Under the pieces are notes generated by a model, which worked only from the letters and a program-made list of their open reading frames with translations, ran no database searches and was not told where the DNA came from. Positions 24,735 through 33,009 of a DNA stretch of 60,078 bases are shown piece after piece (positions within the stretch are counted from its first letter, which is position 1; every line of letters begins with the position of its first letter). A program made the position numbers and the translations under genes. The stretch lies in the NCBI RefSeq assembly GCF_029478665.1, contig NZ_JARPQB010000035.1:1-60078 (forward strand), in the 5' to 3' direction. Origin of the DNA: Pseudomonas entomophila. GTDB taxonomy: Bacteria; Pseudomonadota; Gammaproteobacteria; Pseudomonadales; Pseudomonadaceae.

Positions 24735-26129
24735 ATGGCCATTCAACTTTCCCGACGCCGTTGGCTGCAACAGGCCACCGCGGCCTGCGCCTTCATGGCG
24801 CTTTCCGGTAATCCGCTGCTGGCACAGATGCTGCGCGCGCCGCGCCTGATTCCGTGGCGCAACTGGTCGGGCGGGCAGAGCTGCCTGCCCTTGGCGCGCT
24901 TGGCGCCGCAGAGCCTGGACGAGCTGGCGCAGGTGCTGCGCGATGCCCCCGGCAAGGTGCGCCCGGTCGGCTCGGGGCACTCCTTCAGCGGCCTGGTGCC
25001 CACCGACGGCACGCTGGTTTCGCTCAGCTATTTCAATGGCTTGCTGGGGCATGACCCCGCCACCCTGCAGGCCGAGTTCGCCGCCGGCACGCCCATGTCG
25101 TCGATGGGCGCGGCGCTCAAGGCGGTTGGCCAGGCGCTGCCGAACATGGCCGATATCGACTACCAGACCCTGGCCGGCGCGCTCGCCACCTCGACCCATG
25201 GCACCGGCGTCGGGTTCGGCTCGTACTCTTCGCGGGTCACCGGCCTGCAACTGGTCACGGCGACCGGCGAGGTGCTCGACTGCGACAGCCAGCGGCACCC
25301 GGAAGTGTTCGATGCCGCGCGGGTGTCGCTGGGCGCCCTTGGCGTGGCGACCAAGGTGCGCCTGCAGAACCGTGAGGCCTTCCGCCTGCGTGAGCGTCAA
25401 TGGGTCGCCCGCACCGAGGCGTTGCTGGAGGATGTGCACACGCTCACCCGCGACAACCAGCACTGGGAAATGCTGGTGATCACCCATTCCGATTACGCGT
25501 TGGCCGTTGCCCTCAATGAAACCAGCGATCCAGCCACGCCCGCGCAGGACCCGGCCGAGGAGGGCGGCAATGAATTCGTCACCCTGATCGAGAAGCTCGA
25601 CAAGTACGGCAGCGACTTCCCCGCCGCGCGCCGGGCGCTGCTCAACAGCCTGCGCCACATCGCCAGCTTCGACGAGCGGGTCGGTGATTCCCATGAGATC
25701 TTCGCCAATGTGCGCAATGTGCGCTTCAACGAGATGGAGTACTCCGTGCCCGCCGAGCACGGCCCGGCCTGCCTGCGGGAAATCCTCGCGCTGATCCGCG
25801 CGCGCGACCTGCGCACCTGGTTCCCCATCGAATACCGCTACGTGAAGGCCGACGACATCCCGCTGAGCATGTTCGAAGGGCGCGACAGCTGCTCGATTTC
25901 CGTGCACCAGCACTACAGCATGGACCACCACAATTTCTTCGCCGCCATCGAGCCGATCTTCTGGAAGTACGCCGGCCGGCCGCACTGGGGCAAGCTGCAC
26001 ACGCTCAATGCGCGCACCCTGCAACCGTTGTATCCGCGCTGGAAGGCCTTCACCGAGGTGCGCCAGGCGCTGGACCCGCAGGGCAAGTTCCTCAACGCCC
26101 ACCTGGCCTCGATCCTGGGCGTGGCCTGA
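24735..26129 (+). CDS. ALO/L-gulonolactone oxidase-type FAD oxidoreductase, Tat-exported
   Basis: A 464-residue flavoprotein. The N-terminus SRRRWLQQA plus hydrophobic run is a twin-arginine signal. The FAD-binding PCMH domain (about 50-230) has the covalent-FAD histidine motif VGSGHSFSG near residue 82 and ATSTHGTG near 150. The C-terminal half is an ALO domain ending in DPQGKFLNAHLASILG. Such enzymes oxidise aldonolactones or polyols. Since it is exported and cotranscribed with cytochrome c (15 bases after it), it likely works as a dehydrogenase feeding the respiratory chain. Substrate unknown. Confidence 0.85.
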   Translation: MAIQLSRRRWLQQATAACAFMALSGNPLLAQMLRAPRLIPWRNWSGGQSCLPLARLAPQSLDELAQVLRDAPGKVRPVGSGHSFSGLVPTDGTLVSLSYFNGLLGHDPATLQAEFAAGTPMSSMGAALKAVGQALPNMADIDYQTLAGALATSTHGTGVGFGSYSSRVTGLQLVTATGEVLDCDSQRHPEVFDAARVSLGALGVATKVRLQNREAFRLRERQWVARTEALLEDVHTLTRDNQHWEMLVITHSDYALAVALNETSDPATPAQDPAEEGGNEFVTLIEKLDKYGSDFPAARRALLNSLRHIASFDERVGDSHEIFANVRNVRFNEMEYSVPAEHGPACLREILALIRARDLRTWFPIEYRYVKADDIPLSMFEGRDSCSISVHQHYSMDHHNFFAAIEPIFWKYAGRPHWGKLHTLNARTLQPLYPRWKAFTEVRQALDPQGKFLNAHLASILGVA

Positions 26130-26144
26130 ACACAAGGAGGTGTC

Positions 26145-27422
26145 ATGAACAGACGCAATTTTCTCGTGGGCGTGGCCGGGGCCGGCGTGTTGCTGGCCGG
26201 TGTCGGTGCCTGGCTGCGGCCACGCGCCCAGGGGGCCCCGCACAACGATTACTTCGCCCGGCTCGAGCGCGAACTGCGCGAGCATGGGCCCATGCGCCCG
26301 GTGATGCTGATCGACCTCGACCGGCTGGACCACAACATCGATGTGGTGACCCAGTCGGTACGTCGCGCCGGCAAGCACCTGCGCCTGGTGGAGAAGTCCC
26401 TGCCGGCACCGCAACTGCTCGAGTACATCGGCCGGCGCGCCGATACGCGGCGGCTGATGGCGTTCCACCAACCCTTTCTCAATCATGATGCGGCGCGCTT
26501 TCCCGATGCCGATATCCTGGTCGGCAAGCCCCTGCCGGTGCATTCGGCACAGCTTTTCTACGAGCAGCACCGTGGGCCGTTCGATCCGGCCAGGCAGTTG
26601 CAATGGTTGCTGGACACCCCCGAACGCCTGGGCCAATACCTGGCGTTGGCCCAGGGGTTGGGGACCCGGTTGCGGATCAACATCGAACTGGATGTCGGCC
26701 TGCACCGTGGCGGTGTGAAAGATCATGCGAGCCTTGAGCAGATGCTCGCGCTGATCGCCGCCAACCCCCTTCACCTGACCTTTGCCGGCTTCATGGGATA
26801 CGACCCCTTTGTCGGCATGGACCTGCCCGGGATCCTCGGCTCGCCGGACGAGCTGTTCACCAAGGTCATGGCGCTGTACGACGGTTTCGTCGATTACGCC
26901 CGCACGCGCTACCCTGCGCTGTGGCAGGCGGACCTGACCCTGAACACAGCAGGTAGCCCGAGCTACCGGATACATGAGCGCGAGCGCACCAGCAGCGAAG
27001 TGTCGGTGGGCTCGGCGCTGCTCAAGCCGAGCCACTTCGACCTGCCGTCGCTGGTCGATCACCAGCCCGCCGCCTACATCGCCACGCCGGTGCTCAAGCG
27101 TACGGGCGCGGTGGAAATCCCGGCGCTGGATGGCAAGTCTGCATTATTGAGCGGGTGGGACCCGAACCTGCGCGAAACCTTCTTCATCTACGGCGGCAAC
27201 TGGCTGGCCGAGCCGGTGTCGCCGGGCGGGTTGCGCTTCAACGGCGTGTTCGGGCGCAGTTCCAACCAGGAGATGGTCAATGGTTCATCGGCGGTGGGGC
27301 TGAAGGTCGACGACCAGGTGTTCCTGCGGCCGACCCAGTCCGAGGCGATACTGCTGCAGTTCGGTGACCTGCTGGCGGTACGCGGCGGGCGCATTGTCGA
27401 GCGCTGGCCGGTCTACAGCTAG
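26145..27422 (+). CDS. DSD1-family PLP-dependent enzyme (D-threonine aldolase/alanine racemase fold), Tat-exported
   Basis: A 425-residue protein with a twin-arginine signal (NRRNFLVGVAGAG). The N-terminal alanine-racemase-like barrel contains a PLP-lysine candidate in LRLVEKSLPAP (near residue 86), and a C-terminal beta domain has DSD1-type features (GWDPNLRETFFIYGG, later VFLRPTQSEAILLQFGD with a metal-site-like Cys/His pair not clearly conserved). DSD1 proteins act on D-hydroxy amino acids. Export of a PLP enzyme is unusual. It is 15 bases after the oxidase gene, AAGGAGG upstream, so the trio is an operon. Confidence 0.78.
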   Translation: MNRRNFLVGVAGAGVLLAGVGAWLRPRAQGAPHNDYFARLERELREHGPMRPVMLIDLDRLDHNIDVVTQSVRRAGKHLRLVEKSLPAPQLLEYIGRRADTRRLMAFHQPFLNHDAARFPDADILVGKPLPVHSAQLFYEQHRGPFDPARQLQWLLDTPERLGQYLALAQGLGTRLRINIELDVGLHRGGVKDHASLEQMLALIAANPLHLTFAGFMGYDPFVGMDLPGILGSPDELFTKVMALYDGFVDYARTRYPALWQADLTLNTAGSPSYRIHERERTSSEVSVGSALLKPSHFDLPSLVDHQPAAYIATPVLKRTGAVEIPALDGKSALLSGWDPNLRETFFIYGGNWLAEPVSPGGLRFNGVFGRSSNQEMVNGSSAVGLKVDDQVFLRPTQSEAILLQFGDLLAVRGGRIVERWPVYS

Positions 27423-27424
27423 CG

Positions 27425-27479
27425 GTTCGCCGGCAAGCCGGCTCCTGCGCACCCTGCAGGAGCCGGCTTGCCGGCGAAC
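27425..27479. terminator. Perfect 24-bp-arm hairpin from a REP pair, bidirectional terminator candidate
   Basis: GCCGGC-family REPs at 27425-27448 and 27456-27479 are exact reverse complements of 24 bases with a 7-base loop. They sit between the 3' ends of the PLP gene and the opposing SphA gene, with 2 and 7 bases to spare, so they probably end both transcripts or shield them from decay. Confidence 0.7.
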
Positions 27480-27486
27480 TTTACGT

Positions 27487-28419
27487 TTACAAGCTGAAGG
27501 GCAGGTTCAGCTTGACCCACAGCATTTCGCCTTCCGGGCGGTTCTGGACCGCGAACTCCTTGGCCCAGCGCGCCTCGATGCTGGCGTACTCGAGAAAGGT
27601 GTAATGCACCGCCGGGCCGATGGCGAACACCTGGCCGCGCACGCCATCGTCCACGTCCTCGCCCATGAAGCTGACGGTGCGGCCGAACTGCTTGTCGTCG
27701 GTGGTCTGCTTCAGGTAATAGCCGTTCACCCCCAGGCGCAGGTTGTCGGTCACCCGGTAGCTGGCCGAGTAGTCGAAGTGGAACAACTGGCCGGAGCGGT
27801 AGTCGGTGTCGGGGTTCTCCTTGTTGAAGCTGTAGGTGGCCTTGACCGAGAGTTCCGTGCGCTCGCTGGGCAGCCAGGTCGCCGACACCAAGGGCTTGTA
27901 GGTGTAGAAGTTGTTGCTGGTGTTGGCCATGCGCGCGGCGTCGTAGTCACCGGTGGGCAGGGTGATCTCCAGGGCCGTGGCGAGGGTGAGGTCCGGGCCC
28001 AGGTCCCAGAGGATGATCGGCGCGAGGGTGACGTCGCCCTGGCTCTCGCGGCGGCTGTGCTGGCCGAACATCGCCACCTGCTGGCGCATGTAGGGTTGCG
28101 CCACATAGCCGCCGAGGCGCCCGCCGAACACGCGTAGCGGGCTGAGGTAATCGAGCCGCGGGATGATCGCGTCGGAGGTGATCTTCACCTGGGGCACCTT
28201 GCCGCCGAGGGAACTGATGTCCAGCTTCCGCGCCTGGTAGTGGTTGTAGTAGAGGTTGAAGGCGAACATGTGGTCCGGCAACTGGTCGACGCCCAGCGGC
28301 AGGACGAAGAAGCCGTCGGTGCCGGGGCCGATGTTGTCGACGCCGTTTTCGGTGGCGTGGGCCGGGAGTGAGAGCAGCGACGCCAGGGTGCAGGCGCAGG
28401 TGAGGCGGGTCGGGTTCAT
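27487..28419 (-). CDS. Outer-membrane SphA/MetA-type transporter
   Basis: A 310-residue protein with a signal peptide (cleavage after ALPAHA) and a beta-rich body of alternating aromatic strands ending in MLWVKLNLPFSL, typical of an outer-membrane barrel. It fits the phenol-degradation MetA / SphA family (Phenol_MetA_deg), with GTDGFFVLPLGVDQLPDHMFA near the N-terminus. Such proteins act in uptake of aromatic or hydrophobic compounds. It is divergent from an AraC regulator (236 bases apart) that may control it. ATG at 28419 gives the signal peptide. Confidence 0.78.
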   Translation of the reverse strand: MNPTRLTCACTLASLLSLPAHATENGVDNIGPGTDGFFVLPLGVDQLPDHMFAFNLYYNHYQARKLDISSLGGKVPQVKITSDAIIPRLDYLSPLRVFGGRLGGYVAQPYMRQQVAMFGQHSRRESQGDVTLAPIILWDLGPDLTLATALEITLPTGDYDAARMANTSNNFYTYKPLVSATWLPSERTELSVKATYSFNKENPDTDYRSGQLFHFDYSASYRVTDNLRLGVNGYYLKQTTDDKQFGRTVSFMGEDVDDGVRGQVFAIGPAVHYTFLEYASIEARWAKEFAVQNRPEGEMLWVKLNLPFSL

Positions 28420-28655
28420 GGTTGGGCTCGTTCTTGTTGTTATGGGCGAATGGCGGTGTGCCGCCCTATACAAATAAGCGCTCGCGAGCCGAGGGCGCAG
28501 GGCAATGCCGGACAGGCGAGGGGGCTTTGGCGGACATGCTGCAATATTTTGTTACTCTCACTCCGAGGGCCATCGACTGCGCGATATGATGGCGGCGTCA
28601 CGCGCGCGGCCCCCAGAACAACAATCCAGGCGCCGTGGCCCGGGAGCAGCCTGCC

Positions 28656-29696
28656 ATGCCCAGCACCACCCTCGACCCGCAACTCGATCTCGCCCTGGCT
28701 TCACCCTTCATGCTGCAGACCCTGACCCAGGTCGCCAGTGACCGGGGGGCCAGCAGCGAGCGCCTGTGCCGCGGGCTTGGCTTCACGCCGCAAGAGCTGC
28801 AGGACCCCGCGCAACGCATCGCTTGCCGCCAGGCGGTGGCGCTGATCCAGCGTGCGCTCGAAGCCTTGCCGGGGCAGGGGTTGGGCCTGTGGGTCGGCCA
28901 TTGCAACGTGCTCGGTACCCTCGGCCTGCTCGGCCATGTGTTGTCGCTGTGCAAGACCCTGCGCGATGCTTTCGAGATCGGTGTGCGCTACCAGCACACC
29001 AGCGGTGGCATGGCGGTGTACAGCCTGGAGGAGGGCGCCACGGAGTCGGTCATCGAGGTCGAGTGCCGGCTGCCCGCCGCCGACATCCAGGTGTTCGCGG
29101 TGGAAGAGTTTCTCGCCAGCCTGATGGTCTATGGCCGTGCCTTGATCGGTGCCGAATTCCAGCCGCTGCGCTTCGAGTTCACCCATGGCGCACCCCGTTA
29201 CCTGGAGACGTACACGCGCTTGCTGGGGCCCAATGTCGCCTTCGGTTGCCTGCACAACCGCATGGTGATCGCCAGCCATTGGCTGGACCAGCCGCTGCCG
29301 GGGCACCAGCCCGTCGCCTTGCGCCAGGCGCTCAAGCTGCTGGAGCTCGAATGTGCCCCGGTGCAGGAGAAGGCGAGCCTGCTGCAGGCCGTGGAACGCG
29401 CCATTGCCCGCGACCTGCAGGAGGGGTGTCGCATCGACAAGGTTGCCAGCGACTTGAACATGAGCAGCCGCACCTTGCGCCGGCACCTGGTCGAGCATGG
29501 CATCACCTTCGATGCGTTGCAGGAGCAAGTACGGCAGGCCCGGGCCACCAGCTTGTTGGGCAACCCGCGGATGCCCATCGAGCGTATCGCCGAGGTGCTG
29601 GGCTACAGCGACGTGCGCGGCTTTCGCCGGGCGTTCAAGCGCTGGACCGGGTTGAGCCCATCAGCGTGGCGGGATAACGCATTGGCGTGCCTGTAG
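28656..29696 (+). CDS. AraC family regulator (OruR/ArgR-like N-domain)
   Basis: A 346-residue regulator with an N-terminal Arabinose_bd (DUF-type) domain (about 20-200) and a C-terminal AraC HTH (about 240-340; DLNMSSRTLRRHLVEHGITFDAL, IAEVLGYSDVRGFRRAFKRWTGLSPSAWR). GGGAGC before ATG 28656 supports that start; GTG at 28635 is less likely. The divergent SphA-like gene is the best target. Ligand unknown. Confidence 0.88.
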   Translation: MPSTTLDPQLDLALASPFMLQTLTQVASDRGASSERLCRGLGFTPQELQDPAQRIACRQAVALIQRALEALPGQGLGLWVGHCNVLGTLGLLGHVLSLCKTLRDAFEIGVRYQHTSGGMAVYSLEEGATESVIEVECRLPAADIQVFAVEEFLASLMVYGRALIGAEFQPLRFEFTHGAPRYLETYTRLLGPNVAFGCLHNRMVIASHWLDQPLPGHQPVALRQALKLLELECAPVQEKASLLQAVERAIARDLQEGCRIDKVASDLNMSSRTLRRHLVEHGITFDALQEQVRQARATSLLGNPRMPIERIAEVLGYSDVRGFRRAFKRWTGLSPSAWRDNALACL

Positions 29697-29775
29697 GAGC
29701 CGGCCTTGCCGGCGAAGGGAGCACCGCGGTGCCTGCACCGGCCTTGCCGGTGTTCGCCGGCAAGCCGGCTCCTAC
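29692..29775. repeat. REP pair (GCCGGC family)
   Basis: Inverted copies of GTAGGAGCCGGC..TTGCCGGCGAA flank a GCACCGCGGTGC mini-palindrome. The pair lies between the converging AraC and glutaminase genes and includes the last base region of the AraC stop. Confidence 0.8.
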
Positions 29776-29789
29776 CTTGAGGGCTGCGT

Positions 29790-30710
29790 TCAGGAGACTG
29801 CCGAGAACACCGAGCCGGTCATTCGCTCGCTCAGCAGCTCCAGCGCCCGCAGCCCGGCCAGCGAGTTGCCCGAGGCATTCAGTGCCGGCGACCACACGCA
29901 GATGCTGTAGCGCCCCGGTACCACCGCGACGATGCCCCCGCCCACGCCGCTCTTGCCCGGCAGGCCCACGCGGTAGGCGAAGTTGCCGGCTTCGTCGTAC
30001 AACCCGCTGGTGGCCATGATCGCGTTCACCTGCTGCGCCTGGCGTCGGCTCAAGACTTGCTCGCCGCTGTGCGGGCAGAGGCCGCCGTTGGCCAGGAAGG
30101 CGAAGCCACGGGCCACGTCGACGCAGCTCATCGACAATGCGCAATGGTGGAAGTAGCTGCGCAGCACCGCGTCGACATCGTTGTGGAAGTTGCCGAAGGC
30201 CTGCATCAGGTAGGCCATGGCGGCATTGCGCGCACGGTGCTGGTACTCGGACTCGGCCACCACCGCGTCGCTGACGATGCGCGGGTTGGCGGACAGGCGG
30301 CGGACGAAGTCGCGCATCGACAGGGTCGGGGTGGCGTAGCGCGACTGGTTGATGTCGCAGATCACCAGGGCGCCGGCGTTGATGAACGGGTTGCGTGGCC
30401 GACCCTTTTCCACCTCCAGCTGCACCAGCGAGTTGAAGGCCTGCCCGGATGGTTCGTAGCCCAGCCGCGACCAGATGTCCTCGCCACTGTGGTTGATCGC
30501 CTGCACCAGGCTGAACACCTTGGAGATGCTCTGGATCGAGAACGGCGTGTGCGCGTCTCCGGCGCAGTGCAACTGGCCGTCCAGGCTCTGCACGGCGATG
30601 CCCAGCTGGTTGGGCGGTACCTGGGCGAGGGCGGGGATGTATTGCGCCACCTGGCCTTGGGCGAGCAGGGGGCGGACGTGGTCGAGGATCTCTTGCAGTA
30701 ATGCGTGCAT
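29790..30710 (-). CDS. glsB: Glutaminase B
   Basis: A 306-residue serine-dependent beta-lactamase-like glutaminase, near the usual 302-310. The catalytic SxxK is in PFSIQSISKVFSL (Ser about 63, Lys about 66), with the conserved NPFINAGALVICD, YFHHCALSMSCVDVARGFAFLANGG and VGLPGKSGVGGGIVAVVPG segments. It hydrolyses glutamine to glutamate and ammonia in the cytoplasm. Single-gene unit followed by a REP. A sure family call. Confidence 0.96.
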   Translation of the reverse strand: MHALLQEILDHVRPLLAQGQVAQYIPALAQVPPNQLGIAVQSLDGQLHCAGDAHTPFSIQSISKVFSLVQAINHSGEDIWSRLGYEPSGQAFNSLVQLEVEKGRPRNPFINAGALVICDINQSRYATPTLSMRDFVRRLSANPRIVSDAVVAESEYQHRARNAAMAYLMQAFGNFHNDVDAVLRSYFHHCALSMSCVDVARGFAFLANGGLCPHSGEQVLSRRQAQQVNAIMATSGLYDEAGNFAYRVGLPGKSGVGGGIVAVVPGRYSICVWSPALNASGNSLAGLRALELLSERMTGSVFSAVS

Positions 30711-30835
30711 GGGGGCCTGGCGTGGGAGGAATGCGGATCGCTTGCCAGTCGGACGAACGCCGCCGCGACGGCGACACAGGGTAGCCGAAAGGTGGCGGAG
30801 GAAGGATGAAGGATCGTGGATCAGAGACGACCTCT

Positions 30836-30917
30836 GCAGGAGCGGCTTCAGCCGCGATCACCCGCGCAGCGGGTGCCAGATACCGCGCAGCCGCATCGCG
30901 GCTGAAGCCGCTCCTAC
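30836..30917. repeat. REP pair (CGGCTTCAGCCGCG family)
   Basis: Two inverted CGGCTTCAGCCGCGAT cores with a CACCCGCGCAGCGGGTG palindrome between them lie in the gap between the glutaminase and UPF0303 genes. Confidence 0.8.
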
Positions 30918-30937
30918 ACGGTAGGGAGGTTGTGGGC

Positions 30938-31480
30938 TCAGCCGCTGACGGCGACCACCTTGCCCTTGGTGTTGGCGAACTTGCCGGCCGGTGCCAGCGA
31001 CAAGGCCGCGCGGTCATGCCCGAGCAGCGTGCACAGCGCATCGATGATGGCCTGGTGGTCCTGGCGCTCCGGCAAACCGGAAACCGCCACGCTGCCGATC
31101 ACCCCCGCGCCCTTGACCGTGATTGGGAAACCACCGCCTGCGCTGGCGTAATCCACGGGCGACAGGTTGTAGCGTTGGGCGATGTCCTTCTGGTCGATCG
31201 CCAGTTGATGGCCGATCCGGTAGGAACTGCACAGGAAGCGCTGCACCGTATTGCACTTGCGCCGTATCCAGTCATGATTGTGCGGTGTCACCCCAGGCCT
31301 GGCAGCGAGGAACAACGGGCGCTCGAAGCGGCGGATGTCGATCACCACCAGCCAGCCTTCAGCCTCGGCTCGCCGTTGCAGGAGGGAACCCAATTGCCAG
31401 GCCACGTCTTCGTCGAAGTGCTTGAACTGAAGCACCTCTTCCTGGCGGACCAGCAGTGCCAGATCTTCGGCCAGTGCCAT
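30938..31480 (-). CDS. UPF0303 / heme-degrading-domain (HbpS-like) protein
   Basis: A 180-residue protein with EEVLQFKHFDEDVAWQLGSLL, VIDIRRFERPLFLAARPGVTPHNHDWIRRK and PVDYASAGGGFPITVKGAGVIGSVAVSGLPERQDH, the three conserved blocks of the UPF0303 / Haem_degrading (HbpS, GlcG-like) fold. HbpS in Streptomyces binds and degrades heme; most UPF0303 members are cytosolic and unassigned. AAGGAG sits right before ATG. Followed by about 365 bases to the next gene (31481-31845) in which I find no convincing gene. Confidence 0.85.
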   Translation of the reverse strand: MALAEDLALLVRQEEVLQFKHFDEDVAWQLGSLLQRRAEAEGWLVVIDIRRFERPLFLAARPGVTPHNHDWIRRKCNTVQRFLCSSYRIGHQLAIDQKDIAQRYNLSPVDYASAGGGFPITVKGAGVIGSVAVSGLPERQDHQAIIDALCTLLGHDRAALSLAPAGKFANTKGKVVAVSG

Positions 31481-31845
31481 GTGAAGCTCCTTCCTGTCGG
31501 GGCTGATGAAGCCTCCATGCGAAGTGCGCCGGGGCGACCGTGCCTTGCGCTACCGCTGTCAAATGAAACCTTTTTCATGTTGTCAGAAGCGTAGCAGCAT
31601 TCCGCCATGCCTTCGGCGCCGCAAGCGGGGCCAAGGCTTCAAGTCCGTGCCATACCGGGCCGCCAGCCTTGTACTAGAGCGGGGCTTGGCGTTATTTCCC
31701 AGACAGATGGTATGAATCCCAACCCTTACCTTTCGTCGCCTGCCATGCGCACAAACGATTGCGCGTTCGCCGGCACGCCCGTGCGGCGCTTCACTTTGTA
31801 AAACGGTCCAGGCGTTTTTCATCGACGAGCAAGGTCGACACGGCA

Positions 31846-32187
31846 ATGAACGAACAAGCGGCACCCCCAACCCAAGGCGTCACGGTGGAACTGTTGGCAA
31901 CGGTCGACCTGGGGCCCGAGATCGAAGGCATGGCCGGGCGCCAGTTGCGCATGCGCAAGGTCACCCTCGCGCCGGGCGCTGTATTCGGGCCATTGCACGA
32001 CCATGTCGATCGCCCCGGCACCGTGTACATCCTGCAGGGCACCATCACCGACCACCGTAATGGCGTAGCCACCGACTACGGGCCGGGGGTGGGTTGGCCG
32101 GAGGACCACGACACCCTGCACTGGCTGGAGAATCGCGGCTCGGTGGAGGCGGTGGAGATCTCGGTGGATATCGTGTGCCTTGGATGA
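31846..32187 (+). CDS. Cupin domain protein
   Basis: A 113-residue single-domain cupin. Motif 1 is the strand GAVFGPLHDHVDRPGTVYILQG (H-x-H and later residues as metal ligands) and motif 2 the segment GWPEDHDTLHWLENRG. Small cupins of this kind are quercetinase-like, sugar-isomerase-like or stress proteins; function cannot be told. The start is chosen at ATG 31846; the in-frame upstream ATG 31759 would add an unlikely basic leader. Confidence 0.75.
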   Translation: MNEQAAPPTQGVTVELLATVDLGPEIEGMAGRQLRMRKVTLAPGAVFGPLHDHVDRPGTVYILQGTITDHRNGVATDYGPGVGWPEDHDTLHWLENRGSVEAVEISVDIVCLG

Positions 32188-32349
32188 AGTCATCCGTCCA
32201 TCGGCCCTCAGTAGGTCTGATGCCCGGCTTGTCGATTACCCGCCTTGGCTGGTCAGGCAATACAAGGTTGAGCCATGAGGGGGCTGCCTTGTGCATGAAC
32301 AATGGCGCTATGCTATCGGTTTTGCATGCCACGACAAGGAGCGTACGTG

Positions 32350-32970
32350 ATGCCTGGCATTGCCGACGTAGCGACAGAATTCGAAGCATTCATGAAATCC
32401 TGGGAAAACGAGCGCGACTACCTGCCGTCTTCTATTGGTGCCTTGGCCAATGGATTCGAGGGATGGTTGAAGTTCGAGTTCTACCTGTGGCTCATCCGCA
32501 AGCACGAATTGCGCGGCCCGAGTGAACAGCACTACAGCGATGTGGGCGTCGAGTACAGAGTCGCCCTCGACCAGCGCTGGTCGGCCATGGATTGCAAGAC
32601 CAAGCAATGCGATCTCTGGATACGCGACCAGGATGAAACCCGTTACCACTTCATCGAGCTCAAGGTTCCATTCTGCAACACCAACAAAGGCAAGATGTTC
32701 GCCGGTGCCAGCAATGACTTCTGGTACATGAGCAGGCTCAAGGCCCAGGCCGAAAAAGCGGCGACAGGCAGCGTGATCATTGTTGGTGTGAATTTCGAAC
32801 AGGCGCAGTGGGAGCAGCGGGTGGCGGCGGTCGAGACCTCTGCGGGAGACCTCCGTCACACCACGCGTGCCGGTGGTGAGGTATCCGGGGCGCAAGGGCT
32901 GCGCTGGGCAGTGTTGACCACCCACTACCCAAAGGTAACGGCCGCCCTGGGCGAGCCAGTATCTGGCTGA
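32350..32970 (+). CDS. PD-(D/E)XK nuclease-like protein (first of a pair)
   Basis: A 206-residue protein with a visible PD-(D/E)XK core: D88 in QCDLWI and E103-L-K105 in HFIELKV, the spacing and strand context of this nuclease fold. I cannot name a family. AAGGAG at 32336-32341 is 8 bases ahead of ATG 32350. The next gene follows after 39 bases with its own GGAGG, so the two are probably an operon. A role in defence, DNA repair or an unrelated nuclease-fold function is open. Confidence 0.6.
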   Translation: MPGIADVATEFEAFMKSWENERDYLPSSIGALANGFEGWLKFEFYLWLIRKHELRGPSEQHYSDVGVEYRVALDQRWSAMDCKTKQCDLWIRDQDETRYHFIELKVPFCNTNKGKMFAGASNDFWYMSRLKAQAEKAATGSVIIVGVNFEQAQWEQRVAAVETSAGDLRHTTRAGGEVSGAQGLRWAVLTTHYPKVTAALGEPVSG

Positions 32971-33009
32971 TCATGGGACTACAGATAGCCAACCCGCACC
33001 GGAGGTCGC

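Noticed and set aside
24381..27062. 893-codon minus-strand frame opposite the cytochrome/ALO/DSD1 operon
   Set aside because: Same reason; the plus-strand genes have clear signals and families.
31481..31845. Small reading frames in the UPF0303-cupin gap
   Set aside because: No ribosome site, signal or recognisable motif; composition like non-coding DNA.
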